A stretch of DNA of 64,000 nt from positions 167,583 through 231,582 of the forward strand of contig MNVE01000009.1 in NCBI GenBank assembly GCA_001871475.1, read 5' to 3'. The stretch comes from Candidatus Micrarchaeota archaeon CG1_02_47_40 (GTDB lineage Archaea > Micrarchaeota > Micrarchaeia > Anstonellales > CG1-02-47-40). The translations under genes were made by a program, and so were the position numbers. This document shows, one piece after another, positions 8,996 through 16,619 of this stretch. The notes beneath the pieces are model-generated. The model did no database searches. It saw nothing but the letters and a program-made list of their open reading frames with translations, and was not told where the DNA came from. Positions within the stretch are counted from its first letter, which is position 1. Every line of letters begins with the position of its first letter.

Positions 8996-9505
8996 ATGGC
9001 TGAAAAACTTGAACGAGTTTACAATGTGAACCTGCGCAGCGCTTACAATTACCCGCGAACGGTGCGTGCAAGAAAGGCGCTTATTATGCTTCGTGCATTC
9101 GTAGAAAGGCACATGAAAAGTGCAGAGGTAACTATTTCAAACGCGCTGAACCACGAGATATGGAGGAACGGGATGCAGAAACCGCCGATAAGGATGAGAA
9201 TAAAGGCAGTGCGGGAAGATGGGAAGGTAAGCGCGCTTCTTTTTGGCGAGGATGAAATAAAAGCAGCCGGGGAAAAGAGAAGAGGGGAAAAGAAAAAGAA
9301 GGCGGCGGATAAGAGGGGAAAGAGGGAGCGGGAGAAAAAGGAGAGGGAAGCGAAAAAAACTTCCGCGCCGGCAAAAGAAGCCCCTAAAAAAGAGCAGCCG
9401 GCAGCCGCACCTGTAAGCAAGGCAGTAAAGGAAGCCCCTGCAAAAGTTCCTACTTTTGCAGACGTGCCCGCAGGGCACGCGGATGCAAAGGGAAATGCCC
9501 CATAA
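8996..9505 (+). CDS. rpl31e: Ribosomal protein L31e with long Lys/Ala-rich tail
   Basis: Residues 1-~85 match L31e (ERVYNVNLRSAYNYPRTVRA, RKALIMLRAFVERHM, ALNHEIWRNGMQKPP). L31e surrounds the exit of the nascent-peptide tunnel. The protein is 169 residues long, whereas family members are usually 80-100. The extra ~85 residues are Lys/Glu-rich, then Ala/Pro-rich, and look disordered. The tail may contact rRNA, SRP or chaperones at the exit site; this is inference. Confidence 0.93.
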   Translation: MAEKLERVYNVNLRSAYNYPRTVRARKALIMLRAFVERHMKSAEVTISNALNHEIWRNGMQKPPIRMRIKAVREDGKVSALLFGEDEIKAAGEKRRGEKKKKAADKRGKREREKKEREAKKTSAPAKEAPKKEQPAAAPVSKAVKEAPAKVPTFADVPAGHADAKGNAP

Positions 9506-9566
9506 GTATATCTTCACCCCGCAAACGGCTGCAAATTATTAAAAGTTGAAGGAGAGAGATTAACTC

Positions 9567-10226
9567 ATGCATTATGGCAAGACCGCATTTTTGGGAAACA
9601 CCCATATAGGGCTTTTTTCCCTTGCGACTGAAAACTTCGTTTTTTACCCTCCCACTTCTTCCGAGAAGTTCATAAAACAGCTTGAAATTCTTGGCGGGGA
9701 GATGGTGCGCGCGAGCATATGTGACAGCGAGCTTTTGGGATTGTATGTTTGCGCAAACTCAAACGGAGTAATATTGCCAAAGGATTCTGATGAATGGGAG
9801 AGAAAAGCGTTTGAGAAGCTCGGGCTTTGCGTGCACGTTCTGCGGGACAGGAGGAACGCGGTCGGGAATAATATGTGCGCAAATGACTACGGCATGATAA
9901 TAAACCGCAACCTGTCTGAGGCGGAAGTGAGGAAGATAGAGGAGTGCCTTAAAGTGAAGGCGGTGCGCTGCACGCTTGCGGGATATGAGGCAGTTGGAAG
10001 CGTTTGCGTTGCGACGAACAAAGGTTTTTTAGCCTGCCCGGACATAAGTGAAAAGGAGTTTGAGCTTGTTGAGGCGGCGCTGTGTGTGAAGGGGGGAAGC
10101 GGCACCGTGAACATGGGTGTCGGATTTCCAAGGCTTGGAGTTATAGCAAACTCGCGCGGCTGTGTGTTAGGGGAGAAAACAAGCGGATATGAAACATCAG
10201 GGGTGCAGCAGTCCCTTGAAGGGTAA
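9567..10226 (+). CDS. eif6: Translation initiation factor 6 (anti-association factor)
   Basis: The 219-residue protein is of normal eIF6 length and has the five-fold repeated alpha-beta pattern, with GNTHIGLFSLATENF at the start, VCANSNGVILP, NNMCANDYGMIINRNL, VATNKGFLACPD and GVIANSRGCVLG. aIF6 binds the large subunit and blocks joining with the small subunit. An SD-like GGAGAG precedes the ATG. Confidence 0.95.
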   Translation: MHYGKTAFLGNTHIGLFSLATENFVFYPPTSSEKFIKQLEILGGEMVRASICDSELLGLYVCANSNGVILPKDSDEWERKAFEKLGLCVHVLRDRRNAVGNNMCANDYGMIINRNLSEAEVRKIEECLKVKAVRCTLAGYEAVGSVCVATNKGFLACPDISEKEFELVEAALCVKGGSGTVNMGVGFPRLGVIANSRGCVLGEKTSGYETSGVQQSLEG

Positions 10227-10276
10227 ATGATTGTTTGGGGTTCGTGGCATGGGAAGAGTATTGTTTGGTGTTATGT

Positions 10277-10603
10277 ATGGAAAGAGTTGATTATGGCGCT
10301 TTTGACAGGCTGCACATTGTTTCCGGCGAAGTGCTCTCTGCAGAGCCGGTTGCAGGCTCGCAGAAGATGCTGAAACTTGTAGTTGATATAGGAGAAGAAA
10401 AAAGAACCGTGCTTGCAGGGATTGCAAAAACGCACAAATGCGAGGAATTGGTTGGGAAGAAAGTGGTGTTTTTGGCAAACCTTGCGCCGAAAAGGATATT
10501 GGGAGTGGACTCGGACGGAATGGTATTGGCGGTTGATGATGGAACCGATTGCATGCTGCTGGCATTTGAAAAGAACGTGAAAAACGGATTGAGGGTGAGG
10601 TGA
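10277..10603 (+). CDS. tRNA-binding (EMAPII/MetRS-beta-like) domain protein
   Basis: A 108-residue stand-alone OB-fold tRNA-binding domain like the C-terminal or beta subunit of methionyl-tRNA synthetase: LHIVSGEVLSAEPVAGSQKM, VVDIGEEKRTVLAGIA, ELVGKKVVFLANLAPKRI, GVDSDGMVLAV. It probably raises the tRNA affinity of MetRS or another synthetase. ATG 10277 follows an SD-like GGTG (10267-10270); an upstream in-frame start would add 14 unlikely residues. It is an added gene between eIF6 and LX compared with the usual archaeal order. Confidence 0.85.
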   Translation: MERVDYGAFDRLHIVSGEVLSAEPVAGSQKMLKLVVDIGEEKRTVLAGIAKTHKCEELVGKKVVFLANLAPKRILGVDSDGMVLAVDDGTDCMLLAFEKNVKNGLRVR

Positions 10604-10607
10604 AGAA

Positions 10608-10784
10608 ATGAAATTCGCTTTTGAGGGAACCGTTTCAAAGGGAATGGAGAAAAGGAAATTCCAGATGGAAATAGATGCAAAAAGCAAAAATGACGCGGTG
10701 CAGACGCTTTACGCGAAGCTGGGTGCAGAGCTTGGAGCTTGCAGGAACCAGGTAAATGTAAGCGGTTGCGAGGAGATAAAGTAA
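10608..10784 (+). CDS. rplX: Ribosomal protein L18a/LX (L20e)
   Basis: A 58-residue ORF starts MKFAFEGTVSKGMEKRKF and contains DAVQTLYAKLGAELGACR; both fit the short archaeal LX (L18Ae) protein. It lies 4 bases after the tRNA-binding protein gene and before prefoldin alpha, its usual position next to eIF6 and pfdA. LX is lost in several archaeal lineages, so its presence is informative. Confidence 0.88.
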   Translation: MKFAFEGTVSKGMEKRKFQMEIDAKSKNDAVQTLYAKLGAELGACRNQVNVSGCEEIK

Positions 10785-10801
10785 GTTTTGGAGGGGTATT
10801 T

Positions 10802-11242
10802 ATGGCAAAGGAAAGGGGGGCGAATGCTGACAGGCTTGCGTACGAATCAAGGCTTTACCAGGAGCAGCTGCGCTCGCTTGTGGAGCAGGCGACCAGCCTT
10901 GACATGATGGAAGTGGAGCTGACAAGCGCAAAGGTCACACTGCAGAATGTTGGGAAGGGGGACGACTCGCTTCTCGTGCCGATTGGAAGCGGGATTTTCG
11001 TGAAAAGCAAAAGGGAGCCGAAAGAGAAGGTGCTTGTCAGTATCGGCGCTGGAATGATAGTTGAAAAGGAGATTGACGGCGCGATAACGCTCATTGACGA
11101 GAAAATAAAGGAGAACCATTCGCTAAAGGAAACGGTGCAGAAGAACATGGAAGCGGTTTCTAAGAAGCTTGAGAGCATAGAAGGGGAAACAAACCGCATT
11201 CTCGAAGAGATGAATAAGAATGTTCGGACTTCTCAAGAGTAA
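10802..11242 (+). CDS. pfdA: Prefoldin alpha subunit
   Basis: A 146-residue protein with the prefoldin-alpha pattern: two long coiled-coil arms flanking a beta region (DDSLLVPIGSGIFVKSK and KVLVSIGAGMIVEKE). Prefoldin is a hexameric holdase handing unfolded proteins to the thermosome. The ATG at 10802 has a good SD (GGAGGGG about 7 bases upstream). The end overlaps ftsY by 23 bases, implying coupled translation. Confidence 0.93.
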   Translation: MAKERGANADRLAYESRLYQEQLRSLVEQATSLDMMEVELTSAKVTLQNVGKGDDSLLVPIGSGIFVKSKREPKEKVLVSIGAGMIVEKEIDGAITLIDEKIKENHSLKETVQKNMEAVSKKLESIEGETNRILEEMNKNVRTSQE

Positions 11243-12773
11243 GCTCTCCGGCTTCATAAACTCCGTAATAAAGAAGGGCGGGGAGAAGAAAGAGCCGCCT
11301 GCGGGAGAGACTGCCGGAAGTGGGAAAAAAGATGTTTGGATTAGGGAAGGGGCTGAAAAAGAGGAACGGAAAACGGAAGTTGAGAAAGGGGCGGAAAAAC
11401 AGGAGAGGGAAGAGAATGCTGAAAAAAAGGGGATGTGGGAAGTAAAAAAAATTACAGAGAAAGAGATTGAGAAAAAGAAGGAACAAGTTACAGAGAAAGA
11501 AAAAAAGATAGGGGAAATTGAAGTAAAAAAAGATGAAAGAATAACGGAAAAAGAAATCGAGGTAAAAAAAGAAAAAGGGATGGAAGAGCTGGAAAGAAAA
11601 AAGGAAGAAAAAATAATTGAAGAGAGAATCGGCAGACGAGAAATTGCAGAAAAAAAGATAGTGGGAATAGAAAAAAGAAAAGAAGAAAAACCCATAGAAA
11701 AAGAGATTGAAGGGAAAAAAGAAAAATACAGTGAGAAAGAAAAGAAAGTAGGAGAAATAGAAAAAAGAAAGGAAAGCGAAAAGCCCGATGGAAGGGGAAT
11801 GCTGGCTGAAGAAGGAAGCTCCCGCGCACCTGTTGTTGACCTGTCCGCGATTGAGAGGGCTGTGCGCGGAGGGGCAAAAAAGGAAGTGAAAGTTTCAATT
11901 GCAAGCAGGATAACCTCTATTTTTTCAGATGAAATAGCGCTTTCAGAGGCGGATGTCGCTCCGCTTTTTGACTCGCTTGAACTGTCCCTGCTTGAGGCGG
12001 ATGTTGCTTATGATGTTTGCGTTGAGATGGTCAGCGAGCTTAAGAAAAGCCTCATCGGAAGGAGAGTAAGCAAAAAAAGGATAGGTGAGGAAGTGAAGAA
12101 GGCGGTTGGGGAAGTGCTTGCAAAAACCATGACTACGGGAAAGGAGTTTGACCTGGTGCAGAGAATTAAGGGGACGCAAAAGCCAGCCAAAATACTTTTT
12201 GTCGGGCCCAATGGGGCGGGAAAAACAACTACGATTGCAAAAATGGCTGATTTATTGAAAAGAAACTCGCTCTCGGTGCTCTTTTCCGCCTCCGATACCT
12301 TCCGCGCTGCGGCAATTGAACAGATGCAGGTGCATGCGGATAAGCTTGATGTGAAAATGGTGAAGAGCGATTACGGCTCCGACCCTGCCGCAGTGGCATT
12401 TGATGCCGTGAATTACGCAAGGGCGCATAATTTTGATGTTGTGCTCATAGATTCCGCCGGAAGGCAGGAAACGAACAAAAATCTCATTGATGAGCTCAAG
12501 AAGATTGTGAGAGTGGTGAAGCCGGATTTGAAAATTTATGTTGGGGAGAGTTTTGGCGGAAATCCGATAATAGGGCAGATAGGAGAGTTTGACAAGGCGG
12601 TTGGCTTGGACGGGGTAATACTGACAAAGCTCGACTGCGACGCAAAGGGAGGAAGCGCCATTTCAGTTGCACGCGCCACGCACGTGCCCGTGCTTTACGT
12701 CGGTGTGGGGCAGGAGTATGCGGATTTGAAGCGCTTTGAGCCGCTTGAGGTTGCAAGGGGCATTTTGGAATAG
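11220..12773 (+). CDS. ftsY: Signal recognition particle receptor FtsY
   Basis: 517 residues. The C-terminal NG GTPase domain has G1 GPNGAGKTTT (~330), DTFRAAAIEQ (~358), DSAGRQETN (~409) and TKLD (~468). It pairs with SRP54 to deliver ribosomes to the membrane. Residues ~20-200 form an unusually long, repetitive Glu/Lys-rich region with repeated blocks such as TEKEKKIGEIE, SEKEKKVGEIE and EKEIEVKKE, much longer than usual in archaeal FtsY. The extreme N-terminus MFGLLKSKLSGFINSVIKK is an amphipathic, probably membrane-targeting helix. Last gene of the conserved cluster. Confidence 0.95.
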   Translation: MFGLLKSKLSGFINSVIKKGGEKKEPPAGETAGSGKKDVWIREGAEKEERKTEVEKGAEKQEREENAEKKGMWEVKKITEKEIEKKKEQVTEKEKKIGEIEVKKDERITEKEIEVKKEKGMEELERKKEEKIIEERIGRREIAEKKIVGIEKRKEEKPIEKEIEGKKEKYSEKEKKVGEIEKRKESEKPDGRGMLAEEGSSRAPVVDLSAIERAVRGGAKKEVKVSIASRITSIFSDEIALSEADVAPLFDSLELSLLEADVAYDVCVEMVSELKKSLIGRRVSKKRIGEEVKKAVGEVLAKTMTTGKEFDLVQRIKGTQKPAKILFVGPNGAGKTTTIAKMADLLKRNSLSVLFSASDTFRAAAIEQMQVHADKLDVKMVKSDYGSDPAAVAFDAVNYARAHNFDVVLIDSAGRQETNKNLIDELKKIVRVVKPDLKIYVGESFGGNPIIGQIGEFDKAVGLDGVILTKLDCDAKGGSAISVARATHVPVLYVGVGQEYADLKRFEPLEVARGILE

Positions 12774-12886
12774 TATTTATAAAGGTTGCTTTCTCATTCT
12801 TATTTGCGACCAAAAAGAGTTGAGTGAGCAAACCGAGGGGTTTGCGAACGACTTGACACCCAAGTGTCAAGAGTTGAGTGCTTAGT
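12774..12886 (+). promoter_or_regulatory. TATA box and structured leader of the next gene
   Basis: TATTTATAAAG (12774-12784) predicts a transcript start near 12808. The ~75-base leader holds a direct repeat AAGAGTTGAGTG (12815-12826 and 12869-12880) enclosing two hairpins: GCAAACC/GGTTTGC (12828-12834 and 12839-12845, GAGG loop) and CTTGACAC/GTGTCAAG (12852-12859 and 12864-12871). This resembles a regulatory leader or small RNA more than an ordinary spacer. No C/D-box or H/ACA signature is visible. Confidence 0.55.
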
Positions 12887-13459
12887 ATGCGCACCCTAAA
12901 GAAGGAGAGAATTGCAAGGCAAAAAGAGGGAGTAGTGATAACTCCGGATTTTGCGGCAGCGCGGCACATGATGGAATCAAAGGGGACGTATGAGTCGCAG
13001 ATTTCCGAGATGACCGCTTTTGTTGAACTTGCAAAGCTGAATGGGGAGCTTGTGCGGGGGCTGAAAAAGGAAGAAAAAGCAGAGTTGCAGGATGTTCTGA
13101 AAAAAGCTGCAACCGAAGGGGAATCGGCAGTTTCAAGAAAGAGCCTGATTATGCATGCGCGTGAGAAGCTGTCTGCGCTTATTTTGGCGGTTGTTTCATT
13201 CTTTACAAAAAACAGAAAGGCGAGGCTCACGAAAAAGGGAAAGGAAGCGCTGGGGCAGCTGAAGGATTTGGCGGCAATTCTTTCAATTGATGCGAATGAT
13301 GGGGAGGGTTTCATTGGGTTTGAAACCGCTTTCGGGAAGGCGTATTATGATATTTTGTCAGCCTCGCACGCGGTTTCAAGATACGGAATTCGGGAGGACG
13401 GTTCTTATGTTGAGGGGTATAGACGAGCTATAGAAGGGTTTGTGGAAAGTGTGACGTAA
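12887..13459 (+). CDS. Conserved-looking protein of unknown function
   Basis: A 190-residue, soluble, mostly helical protein with no motif I recognise. It begins MRTLKKERIARQKEGVV and contains REKLSALILAVVSFFTKNRK near the middle, which is hydrophobic but short for a membrane segment. An upstream in-frame GTG at 12878 would add three residues but lies inside the leader repeat. It stands alone after ftsY with its own TATA box and hairpin-rich leader, so regulation at RNA level is possible. Confidence 0.65.
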   Translation: MRTLKKERIARQKEGVVITPDFAAARHMMESKGTYESQISEMTAFVELAKLNGELVRGLKKEEKAELQDVLKKAATEGESAVSRKSLIMHAREKLSALILAVVSFFTKNRKARLTKKGKEALGQLKDLAAILSIDANDGEGFIGFETAFGKAYYDILSASHAVSRYGIREDGSYVEGYRRAIEGFVESVT

Positions 13460-13467
13460 AATCAGGC

Positions 13468-14910
13468 TTATTTGTATGTTGTTTTTCCCCCTTCATCCTC
13501 TAATGTTATTCCCTCTTTTGCAAGCATTGCGCGTATCTTGTCAGAGGCAGCGTAATCCTTTTTCTTTCTTGCAGTATCGCGCATTTGAATTATTTTTTTC
13601 ATGCAGTCTTCTGCGCTGGAAGGGGGTTTTTTCTCTCCAAGCTCCACAAGAATTTTCTGCAATTTTCCAAGAGGAAGCTCCTTTTTTTCCTCGCTTATGG
13701 CAAATATTTCAAGTATTGTTTCCAGCTTCCTTACTGCGTGCGAAAGGGTTGGGGAGGAGGGGCGCGGGGAGGAAAGATGCGAGTTCGTAAGGGAAATCAT
13801 CTCAAAAAAGGAAGCAAGCGCATTGGGAGTGTCAAAATCATCATCCATGCGCAAAAGGAGGGAGGAGAACGTCTTTTCTATTTTCTCCTCAAATTCAGAA
13901 TCCTCTTCCTTGTTAGCGGAGGTTTGTGCGGTTTCCCTTGCCCTCTGCAAAGTTCCGAATACCCCGTCAAGCGTGCGTCCTGCCGAGAGTATTGCTTCCT
14001 CTGAAAAGTCTATCGGGCTGCGGTAATGGGTTTGTATGAAAAAAAAGCGTATTGCATTTGCGTCAAATTTTTTGAGTGCAACCCTTATCGTGATGAAATT
14101 CCCGAGAGATTTTGCCATCTTTTCCCCATTTACCGTAAGGAAGCCCGTATGCACCCAGTAATTCACGAATTTCTTTCCTGTTGCTGACTCTGACTGCGCA
14201 ATTTCATTCTCGTGGTGCGGAAAAATCAAATCCCGCGCCCCTCCGTGCATGTCAAGGGTTTCTCCTGCGTAATTTAATGCCATTGCGGAGCATTCTATGT
14301 GCCAGCCCGGCCTGCCCCTTCCAAATGGGGAGGGAAAGCCAAGCTCATCAGGTGGAACGAGTTTCCAGAGTGCGAAATCGGCGGGGTTTTTCTTCTTCTC
14401 ATCAACCTCAATGCGCGCGCCTGATTTTATTTTCTGCATATTCTGGTGTGAGAGCTTTCCGTAGGAGGGAAATTTTGCAACGTCAAAGTAGATGCCTGTT
14501 TTTGTTTCGTAAGCAAAGCCTTTTTGCAGGAGTTTCTGCACAAGGGAGATTATTTTCGGGATGTTTTCAGTTACTTTCGGGTAAAGGGAGGCTGGAAGGA
14601 TGGAAAGTGAGGCAAAATCCTCGCGGGAGAGCATATCAAATTTGGTGGAAAGGGAGAGAGGCTCCTGTTTTGCCTCTTTTGCGCGGTTTATTATCTTGTC
14701 ATCAACATCCGTTACGTTTTGTATGAATTTTACATCATAGCCGCTGTAGAGGAGGTATCTCCTTATCACATCAAAAGAAACGTAGGTGCGCGCATGCCCT
14801 AGATGGGAGTAGTCATAAGTGGTGACGCCGCACACATACATTGAAACCTGCCCTTCCCGTAATGGCTTGAACTCCTCTTTTTTGCCGGTCAGGGTGTTGT
14901 GAATCCTCAT
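13468..14910 (-). CDS. cysS: Cysteinyl-tRNA synthetase
   Basis: 480 residues, a normal length for class I CysRS. The zinc-ligand segment MYVCGVTTYDYSHLGHAR includes the HIGH-like motif (~35-40). GWHIECSAMAL supplies further zinc ligands, and the KMSKS motif reads KMAKSLGNF (~263). It charges tRNA-Cys. The gene is monocistronic and convergent with the preceding gene. Confidence 0.96.
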   Translation of the reverse strand: MRIHNTLTGKKEEFKPLREGQVSMYVCGVTTYDYSHLGHARTYVSFDVIRRYLLYSGYDVKFIQNVTDVDDKIINRAKEAKQEPLSLSTKFDMLSREDFASLSILPASLYPKVTENIPKIISLVQKLLQKGFAYETKTGIYFDVAKFPSYGKLSHQNMQKIKSGARIEVDEKKKNPADFALWKLVPPDELGFPSPFGRGRPGWHIECSAMALNYAGETLDMHGGARDLIFPHHENEIAQSESATGKKFVNYWVHTGFLTVNGEKMAKSLGNFITIRVALKKFDANAIRFFFIQTHYRSPIDFSEEAILSAGRTLDGVFGTLQRARETAQTSANKEEDSEFEEKIEKTFSSLLLRMDDDFDTPNALASFFEMISLTNSHLSSPRPSSPTLSHAVRKLETILEIFAISEEKKELPLGKLQKILVELGEKKPPSSAEDCMKKIIQMRDTARKKKDYAASDKIRAMLAKEGITLEDEGGKTTYK

Positions 14911-14962
14911 AGGTATGCTATGGAGGGGATAGAATAAAAAGAATCTGATTTGGGCTATCCAT

Positions 14963-15007
14963 AAGAAAAAAAGAAAAATAAAAAGAAAAAAGAAGGGGGA
15001 ACCCCCT
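14963..15007 (-). terminator. Terminator of the lipoprotein gene
   Basis: On the minus strand the stop codon region forms AGGGGG/CCCCCT (14994-14999 and 15002-15007), followed by a long T-rich run down to about 14963, a pattern that terminates archaeal RNA polymerase. Confidence 0.6.
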
Positions 15008-15347
15008 AAAAGGGTTCAACTGGCTCCATGTCGGCTTCTCCTTGCGTTATGTCTGGCTCGGTGTAGTTGCCTGACTCAAGCCCAAGGTCTGAAGCTGAAA
15101 GCGCGTCTGCTGCTGTGCCTGCGCTTGCGTCCCCTGCCACTTCATCTGCGCTTGCAGTCCCTACCCCTTCATCTGTGAGTGGCGGAAGTTCATCTACGCC
15201 ACCGGAATCAAGGCCAACATCCCCGGTGCCAAGCGAGGTGCCTGAAGTTGTGCCTGTTCCTGCGCCAGTTTCCGCATTGCCGCCTGCGCACCCCAAAAGA
15301 AGGAGCGCGGCTGCAACTGCCATTCCGAATAGGTATATTTTATCCAT
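15006..15347 (-). CDS. Putative small lipoprotein
   Basis: A 113-residue protein starts MDKIYLFGMAVAAALLLLGC, a signal peptide ending in a lipobox-like LLGC. The rest is Gly/Thr/Ser/Asp/Glu-rich and acidic, typical of disordered surface linkers. The start at 15347 overlaps the upstream stop by a few bases; a longer start would add nine residues. It probably acts with the secreted helical protein encoded just upstream. Function unknown. Confidence 0.7.
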   Translation of the reverse strand: MDKIYLFGMAVAAALLLLGCAGGNAETGAGTGTTSGTSLGTGDVGLDSGGVDELPPLTDEGVGTASADEVAGDASAGTAADALSASDLGLESGNYTEPDITQGEADMEPVEPF

Positions 15348-15348
15348 C

Positions 15349-16329
15349 CTAACCAGACCCTCCAAGTGCGGCAATTATCTGTTTTGCAAGCCCGCTTGCC
15401 TGCTCAAGATAGCTCATTACCGCCTTCTTCTGCTCGGAAGTCAATTCCAGATTCCCTGCTGAATCAACGGCATTTTTTGCGTTGTCAATGTGTTCTGCCA
15501 TGAGTGCAAGGTTGTCGCGCACGTTCTTTCCCTTGTCCGTGCCAAGGTTTGCGGCATTTACCTTCAACTGGAGTTCCTGCATTACTGCACCCATCTTCTC
15601 TATGTTGTACTTCTCCTCAAGGTGGAAGTTCACGCCCGTGGTCGCTCCCCCCTGGCATCCGTCCATGAGGCAGTAGCTGCCGACAGCTTCCCTTATTCCG
15701 TGTGGAGTTGCGCTCGTGCTTGAAACCAGCGCCTTGAGGGGCTCAATTATTTCCTGCTTTGCGTTTGCGAGCAGGGCTTCGAGTCCGGTCGTGTCAATCT
15801 TGTTTTTGAGCTGTTGGATTTTCTCTTCATAGTTAGACACGACGTATTCATACCTGCTGATTTTTGCCGTTGCGAAGCCGCCTATTGCCCCGGCATTGCA
15901 CGTATTGTAGGTTTCCAGTGCGGCATTGTACTCGCTGCGGAGAGTTTCCTTCTCTTCAGCAGTCTGGTTCCTGTTTGCCTTTGCCTCCCTTACGGCATTC
16001 CACGCATCCTTCATGTGGTCCACGTATGTGCTGCCCCTGTAGCCGTTGAACGCACGCAGGTCGTTTGCCTGCGCATATTCCTCAAGATGCGTTATGTCGC
16101 CTGTCAGAGTCGCCATGTGCTGCGCATAAATTTCTTCTGCGGCAGCCGCATCCAGGACAGCCAGCACGAAATCCACGCGGCACTTTGCCTCAGCCAGCGC
16201 CGAACCTGTCAGACTCCCTGTCGGGTCCGTCAGCTGGGCGGTTGAGGCGTCTTCTGCGGCGAAAACCGCAGTCGCCAGAATCGCAAACATTGCAATTCCA
16301 AATATCATTTTCATATCCATCTTGCTCAC
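15349..16329 (-). CDS. Secreted helical protein, unknown function
   Basis: A 326-residue protein with an N-terminal signal peptide (MKMIFGIAMFAILATAVFAA) and then almost entirely helical sequence with three or four cysteines. Its first codon is GTG at 16329, with a TATA-like box (CTTTTATATG on the minus strand, 16351-16360) about 26 bases upstream; ATG 16320 is the alternative. It heads a two-gene unit with the lipoprotein. No family recognised; a surface or cell-envelope role is likely from the signal peptide. Confidence 0.7.
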   Translation of the reverse strand: MSKMDMKMIFGIAMFAILATAVFAAEDASTAQLTDPTGSLTGSALAEAKCRVDFVLAVLDAAAAEEIYAQHMATLTGDITHLEEYAQANDLRAFNGYRGSTYVDHMKDAWNAVREAKANRNQTAEEKETLRSEYNAALETYNTCNAGAIGGFATAKISRYEYVVSNYEEKIQQLKNKIDTTGLEALLANAKQEIIEPLKALVSSTSATPHGIREAVGSYCLMDGCQGGATTGVNFHLEEKYNIEKMGAVMQELQLKVNAANLGTDKGKNVRDNLALMAEHIDNAKNAVDSAGNLELTSEQKKAVMSYLEQASGLAKQIIAALGGSG

Positions 16330-16373
16330 CCGCTACTCTTTGAAATCTGCCCATATAAAAGGGTTGTGTTTTT

Positions 16374-16614
16374 GTTAGGCGGGAGCCGAACCGCCCGAGG
16401 GGGGTATTGGAAAAGGAATTTGGCACGGAGGTGCGGAATGAATCAAAAGAAGCAGAAGGTTGTTGGGTGAAATGCCTAACAAAGCTGATGAAGCGGCTGG
16501 TGGGAAAGTTGTAAGGCGGGATGCCGAACCAAGGAAACTGTTAAGGAAGGGTTTGTTAGGCGGAATACCGAACGAAGCGGAAAGATTGAGGGCAGTTAGG
16601 CAGGCTGCCGAACA
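16374..16614. repeat. Cluster of imperfect palindromic repeats downstream of prs
   Basis: Related ~20-bp units start at 16374, 16462, 16511, 16555 and 16595 (for example GTTAGGCGGGAGCCGAACCG and GTTAGGCGGAATACCGAACG), plus a more degenerate one near 16420. Spacing is 40-49 bp. Each is an imperfect palindrome GTTRGGY-N5-GCCKAAC. They fill the 290-bp gap between the prs stop and the promoter at 16351-16360. No coding frame is convincing. They could be RNA hairpins in the prs 3' region or protein-binding sites. Confidence 0.6.
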
Positions 16615-16619
16615 AACAG

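Noticed and set aside
12774..12886. C/D-box or H/ACA small RNA
   Set aside because: No C/D boxes (RUGAUGA/CUGA) or ACA tail at the right places; a structured leader fits better.
16374..16614. CRISPR array or coding repeats
   Set aside because: Units are too divergent and palindromic, intervals are short, and no frame gives a consistent protein repeat.
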